Below, in pieces: positions 6,727 through 15,300 of a stretch of DNA of 26,996 nt (positions within the stretch are counted from its first letter, which is position 1; each line of letters opens with the position of its first letter). This DNA comes from Oscillospiraceae bacterium (lineage in GTDB: Bacteria; Bacillota_A; Clostridia; Oscillospirales; Oscillospiraceae). A program made the translations under genes and the position numbers. Under the pieces are notes generated by a model, which made no database searches, had not been told where the DNA came from, and saw only the letters and a list, made by a program, of their open reading frames with translations. The DNA lies in assembly GCA_017408725.1 (NCBI GenBank), contig JAFQUA010000059.1:1-26996 (forward strand), written 5' to 3'.

Positions 6727-7950
6727 TTGGCTGATCCTATTTATGTGTCCATGTTGGGCGAATTTTCCATCCAGCGTGCCGACAAACGAATTGACGACAG
6801 CACAAACCGTATGCGCAAGGTTTGGCTGCTTTTGGCTTACTTGATTTATACTCGCAAAAACCTCACCACGCAGGAGCAGTTGCTTTCCCTGACCCAAGGA
6901 TCTTCCTCTTCAGAAGCGGAAGATCCTGCCGGCCGTTTGAAGGCACTGTTTTATCGGGTCCGTGCCATGCTGGATCCTCTGGGACCCCGGGCAGGCCACG
7001 ATTTGATTCAGAACAAAAGCGGTATCTATTCCTGGAACACAGAGATCCCTCTCCAACTTGATGTGGAGGAATTTGACCGGCTGTATACATCTGCCATGGT
7101 GCACAGCGAGGACGACCGCCTTGTGCTGCTTATGGAAGCGCTTTCCTTGTATCAAGGAGACTTCCTTCCCAAGCTTTCCATGGAAGCTTGGGTCATGCCC
7201 ATTACCGCCTACTATCACCAGCGGTATCTGGAAGCGGCGGATATGGCCCTTTCCCTGCTCTGTCAGCGCCAGCGCTGGCAGGAAGCGCTGGCGCTTTGCG
7301 GCAGCGCATTGAAGATCGAGCCCTACAGTGAGGAACTATATCAGTATCAAATGCGATGTCAGATCGCGTTGAACGATCGCTCCGGTGCCATCGCTACATA
7401 CGAATCCATGAGTGAGCTGCTGTTTGATACCTTCGGTGTCATGCCCTCTGACGAAAGCCGCAGCCTTTACCGGGAGGCTTCCCGGGAAAGCAATGATCAG
7501 CACACCGTCCCTGCCGAAACTGTGCGGGAGAGCCTGCAGGAACCCGGCAGTGCCAAGGGTGCTGTTTTCTGTGAATATGACTTCTTCAAGCTTTTGTATC
7601 AGGTGCAGGCCCGTTCCATCATCCGCAGCGGCGATGTGATCCATATCGCGCTGCTTTCGGTGCACAGTGCCAACGGTCAGGCCCTTCCCCGGCGCAGTCT
7701 GGACCGGGCCATGGAAAACCTGCAGTCTCTGGTGGTAAGCAGCCTGCGGCAAGGCGATGTGATCACCCGCTGCAGCGCCTCCCAGCTGATCGTGATGCTT
7801 CCTCAAGCAAATTACGAAAACGGCCGCCTGGTCTGCCAGCGGATCATCAAGGCTTTCTCCCGGCAGTATCCCCACTCCCCGGCGGAGATCCGGTTCAGTG
7901 TGCATCCGTTGGAGCCTACCATTCCGGGTAGCCATCATACGAAAAAATAA
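6727..7950 (+). CDS. BTAD-type transcriptional regulator with degenerate GGDEF domain
   Basis: A 407-residue SARP-like regulator: winged-helix OmpR-type DNA-binding domain (about 5-90, opening PIYVSMLGEFSI), bacterial transcriptional activation domain of TPR-like helices (about 110-250), then a C-terminal domain (about 285-390) that aligns with GGDEF. There RQGDVITRCSASQL matches canonical RxxDxxxRxGGDEF: the RxxD inhibitory-site residues (Arg341, Asp344) are kept while GGDEF has become SASQL, so it cannot synthesise c-di-GMP but could bind it. TTG start chosen: AAAGGAG lies upstream (11 nt) and the promoter at 6661-6690 places the ATG at 6694 outside the message. Divergent from the pilus-like operon, its probable target. 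Ligand binding is inference. Confidence 0.88.
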   Translation: MADPIYVSMLGEFSIQRADKRIDDSTNRMRKVWLLLAYLIYTRKNLTTQEQLLSLTQGSSSSEAEDPAGRLKALFYRVRAMLDPLGPRAGHDLIQNKSGIYSWNTEIPLQLDVEEFDRLYTSAMVHSEDDRLVLLMEALSLYQGDFLPKLSMEAWVMPITAYYHQRYLEAADMALSLLCQRQRWQEALALCGSALKIEPYSEELYQYQMRCQIALNDRSGAIATYESMSELLFDTFGVMPSDESRSLYREASRESNDQHTVPAETVRESLQEPGSAKGAVFCEYDFFKLLYQVQARSIIRSGDVIHIALLSVHSANGQALPRRSLDRAMENLQSLVVSSLRQGDVITRCSASQLIVMLPQANYENGRLVCQRIIKAFSRQYPHSPAEIRFSVHPLEPTIPGSHHTKK

Positions 7951-8065
7951 TTTTTGCGGTCTTTCGCATTTTGTACACTTACTATAACAATCACCGGTCA
8001 CAAATACGGTTAGATTTTACTTATATTGCTTCATTTTTAAAATTTTTGCGCAACATATAGGAAAA

Positions 8066-8093
8066 CAGCACCCCGATGGGGTGCTGTTTTTTT
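8066..8093. terminator. Bidirectional terminator between regulator and surface protein
   Basis: A 9-bp perfect stem CAGCACCCC / GGGGTGCTG with a 3-nt loop, followed by seven T on the plus strand and, read leftward, by TTTTCC. It lies between the convergent ends of the BTAD regulator and the VWA surface protein. Confidence 0.85.
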
Positions 8094-8105
8094 GGTGCTT
8101 TGCAA

Positions 8106-11100
8106 TTATTCCTCAGTTTCTTCCTTCTTCTTTTTCAGCATCAAGCAAACAAGGCCTGCAGCGGATGCGGCAGTGGAGCCGATGTATACGAAGATGGGAT
8201 CGCCGGTCTTGGGGATGTCTGCCATAGGAACATCTTCCTCAGGAATTTCGACCTCTTCCTCTACCTCGGGCTCAGTTGCCTCAGGTTCGGTTACAGGGGG
8301 CTCTTCCACAACAGGAGGTTCCTCAACGGGAGGCTCTTCAACGGGTGGCTCTTCTACGGGGGGCTCCTCTACAGGAGGCTCTTCAACGATGCAGGTGAAG
8401 TATACATTCACAACATTGCCTTCCTCAGCAACAGTGACGCCTTCAAATGCATTGAAGTCGTAGGTGTGCTCTGCGTCGGTCAGGGTTGCGGGCAGACCCT
8501 TGGCATCCAGATATGCCTTGTCGATGACGGTGCCGAAGGCAGCCTTTTCACCGACGGGAGCGCCATTGAGATTGCCTGCGAACAGAGTGTAAGCTTCGCC
8601 GTTGATTCTGACCCAGTAGTTGACAGTGTAGTCGTACTCGTTGATCTGCCACTGGGCGTACAGAGTAGCGGTGTTATTCTGAGCGGTCAGAGCGATGATG
8701 TCGCCTGCTGCGTAAGCAGTGCCGGTGCCGTCAGCCTTGGTATTCCAGCCGATGAAGGTGTAACCGCGGCGAACAAAACCGTTGGTGTCCACGCCCATGT
8801 TCAGAGCGGTGGCATAGGTGCCGGTGACATTCTCAGTGTCAGCCTTGGTCTCGTTTTCACCAAAGTTGGCATTGTAGATTACTGAATAGTCGTACTTGGG
8901 ATTCTCGATCCACTGTGCGTACAGGGTAACAGTGTTGTCTTCAACGGTCAGGGCGATCACATCCGCTGCTGCGTAAGCAGTACCGGTGCCGTCGGCCTTG
9001 GTGTTCCAGCCGATGAAGGTGTAGTTCTCGCGGACGAAGGTGTTGGCATCTACGGTGATGTTCAGAGCGGTGGCGTAGGTGTCGGTCACATTCTCGCTGT
9101 CGCCGTAGGCCAGCTCGCCGCCTGCCAGGGCGCCGCCGTTACCGTTGTAGATCAGGTCGTAGTTGTACTTGGGATGCTCTTCCCACTTGGCGTACAGAAC
9201 TTCCTGGCCGCCTTCCACAAAGTGGATGTTGTCGCCGGGCAGATAGACCACTTCGCCGTTGGGAGAAGTTGCCCAGCCGATAAAGGTGTAGTTGGGGCGG
9301 ACAAAGGTGTTCTTATCCACGCGGATATCGTACTCTTCCGCATAGGAGCCGGTGACATTTTCAGCATCGGCCTTGGTCTCGTTTTCGCCAAAGTTGGCAT
9401 TGTAGATCACGGAGTAATCGAACTTATCGTTCTCGATCCACTGGGCATACAGAACCTCAGTATTCTCTCTTGCGTTCAATGCAACCACATCGTTTGCGGT
9501 ATATGCCTTGCCGGAGCCGTCACGCTCGGTGTTCCAGCCGATGAAGGTGTAGTTGGCACGGTCGAAGGTGTTGGCATCCACAGTGATGTTGTGGGCAGTT
9601 GCATAGATGCCGGAGATATTCTCGGCATCAGCCTTTGTCTCATTGTCGGCGAAGTTGGCGTTGTAGATCACAGAGTAGTTGAACTTGTCGTTCTCAAGCC
9701 ACTGGGCATACAGAGTCTCGGTGTTATTCTGAGCAGTCAGGGCAGCCATATCGTTTGCAGCATAAGCCTTGCCGGAGCCATCACGCTGGGTGTTCCAGCC
9801 GATGAAGGTGTAGTTCTCACGGACAAAGGTATTCTTGTCAACGGTGATGTTGTGCTCAGTTGCGTAAATGTCGGAGATGTTCTCAGCATCCGCCTTGGTC
9901 TCGTTGTCGCCAAAGTTGGCATCATAGATCAGGGTGTAGCTGTACTTTGCATTCTCGCTCCAGGAACCGACGATGGTCACATCGGAAGCGGGCATTACGA
10001 AATCGGCCTTATCCCAACCGGAGAAGGTGTAGTTTGCCAGAGTGGGGGCTGCCGCGACCTGAACGGACTGGCCTGCCTTGTAGGTAGCGTCCACGGGAAC
10101 CTCGGGAGCGTCTGCAGGAACTTCGCCTACATACTCATATCTTACAGTGAAGCTGCGGATGCCGCGGATGCTGGGCTCATTGAAATCGACCTTTACAGCG
10201 GTATCATTCTCGCCGTAGGTGTAGTTCAGGGTGGTTTCGCCGTTGGCGGGAGTCAGCACAGTGTATGCAGGGTTATTGGCATCTGCTGCCACGGCTTCGG
10301 GATCAATTGCGATCTGATAGGTAATGGTGTAGGTAGTAATGCCATTTGCAACGGTGGGGGTAAACTTGCTCAGATCCCAGTGCTTGGTAGCAGCACTGTA
10401 ACCGGTGGTAACGGTAATCATAGAAACGCCGGTGCCCATGGGATCGGTAACGGTGGAAGCATTGGTCTTGTTGGTGATAACCTTGCCGGCCTCGCCCTGC
10501 AGGTCTACGCTCAGGCTACCGGAGCCGCTGTTGATCACGCGGGTGAAGGGGGGAACCTTCAGAATACCCAGATTGTCGTTGTAGTTGTAAGCCACGGCAA
10601 TCTTGGCTGCGGAAATACCGGAGAGGATGGTAGCAATATCATCATAGTCGGCACTATCGGTTCTGGAACCGGTATCATTGCCGCCGTAGCCGATCTCGTC
10701 GGTAGCAGTGCTGTTTACATTGCTGACACGGGCAGTGGGAGCGCCATCACTAAACATAATCAAACTCTGGTTTGCAACGGGAATGGCAACCACTGCATCC
10801 TGCTTCAGCAGGTTACGGCCAAGAACCAGACCGCCTTCCATGTTGGTGCCGCCGTTGAACAGATAGGAGCTACCCAGATACGCACCGTTGCCGGTGGACA
10901 GGGAGTTGATCTTGCTCTTGAGGTTTGCCAGAGCGGTTGCATTGTTTACATCCACCCAGGTCTGGATGGTCTTGGCTCCGGTGCCGAAGACTACCACGGA
11001 GATCAACCGCTTTTCGCCGACCTTTGCGCCCTCAGCAAAAGCATCCAGGAAACCGGCCACAGCTTCCTTCAAGCTGTCCAGCTGGGTCTTCACAGTGTAC

Positions 11101-11576
11101 TCGTGGTGGCTGGCATGCTGCGCCTCATTCTTGTCACAGTTCTCACAGGAATCTCTCCAGAAGTATTCACGATCGTAGTCCATGCAGTGAACTGCTGCGC
11201 TTTCTCTGGAGGTGCAGCCTTCATGGGTACAGCCGCCTTCTGCGGTGTCCATGGAGTTGGAAACGTCCAGTACCAGAACTGCAGCGCCATCAGTGGAGCC
11301 TGCAATCTGAGTGATGGTATCCTTGGTCTCGACCTTCAGGGTAATGTTGTAGATATTATCCTGTGCGGTAGGAGCCGCAGTCTTGGACAGGTGGATCTCC
11401 CAATCGTTGGCAGAGCCGGCAGCGCCGTTCTGCTTGTAGTAGGTATCGCTGAAGTTCTGCACCAGCTCGGGGGTATCGTTCTGTGCAGCGGATGCGCTGA
11501 TCTGGAAGCCGTTGAACAGCATAATCATGGTCAGCAGGATTGCGATTACTCTCTTGTTGAAGATTCTGTTTGCCAT
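8106..11576 (-). CDS. Cell-wall-anchored VWA and InlB-repeat surface protein
   Basis: A 1156-residue secreted adhesin-like protein. Signal peptide (1-31, ending ASA); VWA domain (about 97-335) with MIDAS motif DVSNS (Asp104-Ser108) and FSDGAPT; a Cys-rich insertion (Cys116, 121, 131, 144, 147) inside the VWA domain; a beta-rich region; five InlB-type (Listeria-Bacteroides) repeats of about 87 residues (about 543-980) with the NYTFIGWNT...LYAQW pattern; a MucBP-like module; a PPVEE spacer; and a C-terminal sorting signal IPKTGD, hydrophobic helix and KKKK tail. This is the anatomy of a sortase substrate. AAAGGAG lies 9 nt before the ATG. The leader carries a c-di-GMP-I riboswitch. The ligand of the VWA domain is unknown. 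A class B sortase is encoded at 18337. Confidence 0.92.
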   Translation of the reverse strand: MANRIFNKRVIAILLTMIMLFNGFQISASAAQNDTPELVQNFSDTYYKQNGAAGSANDWEIHLSKTAAPTAQDNIYNITLKVETKDTITQIAGSTDGAAVLVLDVSNSMDTAEGGCTHEGCTSRESAAVHCMDYDREYFWRDSCENCDKNEAQHASHHEYTVKTQLDSLKEAVAGFLDAFAEGAKVGEKRLISVVVFGTGAKTIQTWVDVNNATALANLKSKINSLSTGNGAYLGSSYLFNGGTNMEGGLVLGRNLLKQDAVVAIPVANQSLIMFSDGAPTARVSNVNSTATDEIGYGGNDTGSRTDSADYDDIATILSGISAAKIAVAYNYNDNLGILKVPPFTRVINSGSGSLSVDLQGEAGKVITNKTNASTVTDPMGTGVSMITVTTGYSAATKHWDLSKFTPTVANGITTYTITYQIAIDPEAVAADANNPAYTVLTPANGETTLNYTYGENDTAVKVDFNEPSIRGIRSFTVRYEYVGEVPADAPEVPVDATYKAGQSVQVAAAPTLANYTFSGWDKADFVMPASDVTIVGSWSENAKYSYTLIYDANFGDNETKADAENISDIYATEHNITVDKNTFVRENYTFIGWNTQRDGSGKAYAANDMAALTAQNNTETLYAQWLENDKFNYSVIYNANFADNETKADAENISGIYATAHNITVDANTFDRANYTFIGWNTERDGSGKAYTANDVVALNARENTEVLYAQWIENDKFDYSVIYNANFGENETKADAENVTGSYAEEYDIRVDKNTFVRPNYTFIGWATSPNGEVVYLPGDNIHFVEGGQEVLYAKWEEHPKYNYDLIYNGNGGALAGGELAYGDSENVTDTYATALNITVDANTFVRENYTFIGWNTKADGTGTAYAAADVIALTVEDNTVTLYAQWIENPKYDYSVIYNANFGENETKADTENVTGTYATALNMGVDTNGFVRRGYTFIGWNTKADGTGTAYAAGDIIALTAQNNTATLYAQWQINEYDYTVNYWVRINGEAYTLFAGNLNGAPVGEKAAFGTVIDKAYLDAKGLPATLTDAEHTYDFNAFEGVTVAEEGNVVNVYFTCIVEEPPVEEPPVEEPPVEEPPVEEPPVVEEPPVTEPEATEPEVEEEVEIPEEDVPMADIPKTGDPIFVYIGSTAASAAGLVCLMLKKKKEETEE
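8640..9950 (-). repeat. Five tandem InlB B-repeat units (about 255-270 bp each)
   Basis: Boundaries near 9685, 9425, 9170 and 8900. Units share YxVIYNANF, ETKADAEN, YTFIGWNT and LYAQWIEN segments. The first, second and fifth are most alike; the third lost the GSGKAY segment and the fourth has an insertion (GALAGGELAYGD). Protein-coding repeats, not CRISPR. Confidence 0.88.
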
Positions 11577-11613
11577 TATTTTGTTCTCCTTTCATTGTGG
11601 GCGAAACAAAATA
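11577..11613 (-). promoter_or_regulatory. Stem-loop over the ribosome-binding site (possible riboswitch expression platform)
   Basis: Directly after the riboswitch aptamer, TATTTTGTTT (11613-11604) can pair with GAACAAAATA (11586-11577), the ten bases just before the ATG: nine Watson-Crick pairs plus one G-U. The AAAGGA core lies in the 17-nt loop and the last G of the site is in the stem. No intrinsic terminator is seen between aptamer and gene, so control of translation through this stem is plausible. Pairing is seen; function is inference. Confidence 0.5.
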
Positions 11614-11615
11614 TC

Positions 11616-11686
11616 GGCAGCCGCGCCGGCGTAGCTGATTGCCTTAGCCCGCTTGCTTTGCGTCCTGTCCTTTCGGGCAGTTTGCC
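11616..11686 (-). promoter_or_regulatory. Cyclic-di-GMP-I (GEMM) riboswitch
   Basis: Read on the minus strand, the sequence follows the GEMM-I consensus: GGCAAAC at the 5' edge (11686-11680), a stem with a GAAA tetraloop (CTGCCC-GAAA-GGACAG), the invariant GGACGCAAAGC, then GCGGGCTAAGG as tetraloop-receptor side of the second helix closed by GCCGGCGC, and a closing TGCC that pairs with the opening GGCA. Ends 39 nt before the ATG of the VWA surface protein. It should sense c-di-GMP and control that gene. Homology is by recognition of conserved blocks, not a covariance search. Confidence 0.88.
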
Positions 11687-11742
11687 ATTTACAATACTTT
11701 CTTCCTATGGGTTGATATAATTTTGTTTTTTTACTTACTTTT

Positions 11743-12162
11743 TTAAGATGCTTGGGGATATTCCAGTGCGGTGCTCATCAGCAGGATCAGCTCCAGCACG
11801 CTTCGGAAGGATTGCTCCCGCTTGCCTTCCAGCCATGTAACGGAACCTTGCCAGCTGGCGTTCTGCCGAAACAGTATTCGCACCGCGAAGGTAGCCTGTG
11901 CTCCCGGCTGACACTGTCCATTTGGATCACCGGGCGTCACTTTGGGAAGCGGGGCAAAGGTTCGTGTTGCTGTGTACGCTTTGGGAAAGTCCATAGTTTC
12001 CAGAGTGGCTTCCATTCCTTGTAAAAACTGCGTTAAGCTTTGAAACGGCTGTTCAGCGGTCATATACGGATTGTAGAATCTTCCCGATATGACTCCGTTC
12101 TGATAAGAATCCACGCAAACCAATGTGGTGCGGTATTCTTCTCCAAACCCTTTTATTGCCAT
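11743..12162 (-). CDS. Conserved small protein of unknown function
   Basis: A 139-residue soluble protein without signal peptide or membrane helix. Features: MAIKGFGEEYRTTL start, SGRFYNPY, a region rich in Pro and Gly (RTFAPLPKVTPGDP) and a C-terminal half AVRILFRQNASWQGSVTWLEG followed by a helix. I recall closely similar unnamed proteins in gut clostridia, but no function. AAAGGGGG lies 6 nt before the ATG. It ends 56 nt before the c-di-GMP riboswitch on the same strand; no convincing promoter is seen in that gap, so it might share a transcript with the surface protein. A weak extended -10 (TGgTATAAA, about 12214-12206) is upstream of it. Confidence 0.8.
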   Translation of the reverse strand: MAIKGFGEEYRTTLVCVDSYQNGVISGRFYNPYMTAEQPFQSLTQFLQGMEATLETMDFPKAYTATRTFAPLPKVTPGDPNGQCQPGAQATFAVRILFRQNASWQGSVTWLEGKREQSFRSVLELILLMSTALEYPQAS

Positions 12163-12323
12163 ACGATTCCCCCTTTCGCAGCCCTTGGCTCTGTTTTATG
12201 GCTTATTTATACCACGGCTCAGTTACAGGATTGGTTATATTTTAAAAATTCTCCTTCATTTTTAAAAAATTTTTTCTAACCGCAACTGTTTCCATTTTCT
12301 GTAAATTGGAGCACAAAAGCATC

Positions 12324-12352
12324 TTGCAATCCTTTTGTCCCTCTGCTATCAT
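12324..12352 (+). promoter_or_regulatory. Sigma-A promoter of the c-di-GMP turnover gene
   Basis: TTGCAA (12324-12329), 17-nt spacer, TATCAT (12347-12352). Transcription would begin near 12359, excluding the ATG at 12306 and supporting the start at 12387. Confidence 0.7.
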
Positions 12353-12386
12353 AAAGTTAGGATATTATAGATTCGGAGGATGTGCC

Positions 12387-15300
12387 ATGAAATCCAGAAT
12401 GAAAGACACGCTGCTCCTTGTGGGCGATGCTTCCAGTGACCGTGCCGAACTCCACGCTATTTTTGAATCCAGCTACAATTTGCTGGAAGCGGACAACGCC
12501 GCCCAGGGCATTATGCTGGTAGAGCAAAACAGCCAGTGTATTGCCGCTGTACTGGCGGACATTTCCCTATCTGATGAAAATGGTTTGCGTGCACTGATTG
12601 CCGCCTGTCACCCCTCCGAAGAAAACGAAATTCCCGTAGTATGTCTGGTCACACCCATCGGCACCGGCCAGCGGGAGGAAACCGCATTCCTGCTTGGCGC
12701 AGCGGATGTGGTGCAAAAGCCCTACACCAGCATCTCCATCCAGCGCCGGGTGCAGGTTCTTGTGGATCTATACATGCATCAGTGGCATCTGGAAAAGCTG
12801 GTAGAAGAGCAAAGCCAGACCATTCGCAATACCAATCAGGTCATGGTGGATACCCTTTCTGCCATCATCGAGCACCGCAGTACCGAATCCGGCAATCATG
12901 TTTTGCGGATTCGCCGATTTACCCAGATTCTCTTGCAGGAAGTGGCTCGGTGCTGCCCCGAATATGAACTGGATGAATCCAGTATTGACCGGATCTCTAC
13001 CGCCTCGGCTCTGCACGATATCGGAAAGATTTCCATTCCCGATGTGATCCTGAACAAAAACGGCAAGCTGACCCCGGAAGAATTCGAGATCATGAAAACC
13101 CACACCACCGTGGGCGGACAACTGACCGAGCAGATCGGTGACATCGGTGACCCCATGTATCTGCGCTACATTTATAATATTTGCCTCTATCACCACGAAC
13201 GCTGGGACGGAAAAGGCTACCCAAAGGGACTGAAGGAAAACGAGATTCCCATCTGCGCCCAGGTAGTCGGCCTTGTGGATGCTTATGACGCATTAACCAC
13301 CCCCCGGGTGTATAAACCGGCCTTCCCTCACGAAAAGGCAGTTAACATGATCCTTAACGGGGAATGCGGCACATTCTCCCCCAAGCTTCTGGAATGCTTC
13401 AAGCGGGTGCGCCAAGGCTTTGAGAATCTTTCCCATCTGTATGCCGACGGATATTCCCCCAAATCTGACCAGATTCGGATTCCCCTTCCCGGTCCTGTCC
13501 ATAAAACCCATGCGCTGAACGCAATGCAGCTGTCTCAGCTTAAGTACCAGACCGTTCTGCACCATCTGAACGATACAGTAATCGAGCTGGATATCGATCA
13601 CCGGAATTACCATGTGGTGTATAATCCGGATCCGGATTTTGTCTCCCTGTTCAACAACGCCAGCTTTGAAGAAATGTCCCTGCAACTGATGCGGGATGGT
13701 GCCCACCCGGAAGATACTGAAAGCATGGAGCAGATGCAGCAGCAGATCCGGGAAAAGCTATTCGTGCAAAATCATCGGAAAATAACCTTCCGCTGCCGGA
13801 TCTTCAGCCACATTTACGGTGCCTATTTCCCTTATGAGGTCATCATTCTACGGGTCAACACCGGCGTTCCGGATCAGCGAATTCTGCTGGCGGTTTTCCA
13901 CAATCTAGAGGACACTGCGCTGAAATCCACTTCCCCCACCCGGAATGTGCTTCCGGACTCTTTTGCGCTTTACGGTCTTTCCAGCGGCGCTCTATGCTGT
14001 TTCATGGATGAGTCATTGACCATTGACCACGGTGCAGGCACACTGTTCCCTTTGACTGGCTTCAGCGCAACGGATATACTCACACAATTTGACGGGTCCC
14101 TGCTGAAAATGATTGCTCCGGAAGACCGTAACAACATTCCCGATCTCACCGGCACAGAAAATCAAGCATGGGAATGCCGCATTGCCTGCAAAGACCGTCC
14201 TCCCGTTTGGGTGCTGGCGAAAAGCCGCAGCTCTATCGACTCCGAGGGCAGGGATGTCTGCTATCTGTTGTTTGTGGATATCACAGCCAGCAAAAACAGA
14301 GAAGCACAGTTGGAAGGTCAGGTGATTTTCCATCAAACGCTGGTGAATCTTTCAGAGGGCGTGATCCTTGAATACGATTTGCGCAGCAAGGCTTTGACCT
14401 GCTCAGGCCGTTGGCAGCAGCGCTTCGGCTACCCCCTCAGTGTGAACGATCTTTTCCCTCAGCCAGATAATGTGACCCACATTCATCCGGATGACATCCC
14501 CGTAATCCGCCGTGCTATTAAAAACATTCTGCACAGCAAACACTCCGATATGGCAGATGTCCGCATTGCCAACAGCGAAGGCCGCTACATATGGAATAGA
14601 ATCCGGTGCGGCGCTATCTTCGACAGTGAGGATATTCCTGTCAGCATTACTGCCATCATCTATGATATTGACGAACTCAAGAGCGACGCGCTGGCCATGA
14701 AAAAGCAGGCAGAAAGGGACAGTTTGACCAAGCTTTTGAACAAAGCATCTGCCCAGCAGGCGGTTGTTGACTATCTGGACAGCCGCGGCTCGGAATCCAC
14801 GGCTGCCCTTCTGATTCTGGATCTTGATAACTTCAAAACCGTTAATGATACTCTGGGCCACCTTTACGGTGATGCCGTGCTGACCCAAATCGGTGAAACC
14901 CTTCGTAACCTCTTCCGCTCCCAAGATATCGTGGGCCGTATCGGCGGCGATGAATTCTTGATTCTTCTCAAAGATATCCCCGGAAAAGAGATGGTTCTGG
15001 AACGCTGCCAGCTTCTGGTAAACACTTTCCGGGAGCTGCTGCACCGTCTGATGCCCAAGCTTCAGGTCTCCGTATCCGTAGGCGCGGCCCTTGTGCCCAC
15101 TCATGGAACCAACTTCGCGGATCTTTTCCGCCACGCGGATGAAGCACTGTACACAGCTAAGCACAACGGCAAATGTCAGTTCCATTTGTATGACGCGCAG
15201 GATGCCTATACCGCTCTGTCCGATGCCGCACTGGCTATGACCCGCATTGATTCCGACGAGCAGCCGGGACAAGGTGACGATTCCATAATCCGTTTCGTTT

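Noticed and set aside
8640..9950. Regular ~260-bp repetition considered as a CRISPR or satellite array
   Set aside because: The repeats are in frame and encode InlB-type protein modules; repeat and spacer sizes do not fit CRISPR.
9174..11720. 848-residue open frame on the plus strand opposite the VWA surface protein
   Set aside because: It is antisense to a protein with clear signal peptide, MIDAS motif, repeats and sorting signal. The frame is open because of codon bias in the repeats; it has no ribosome-binding site and no recognisable domain.
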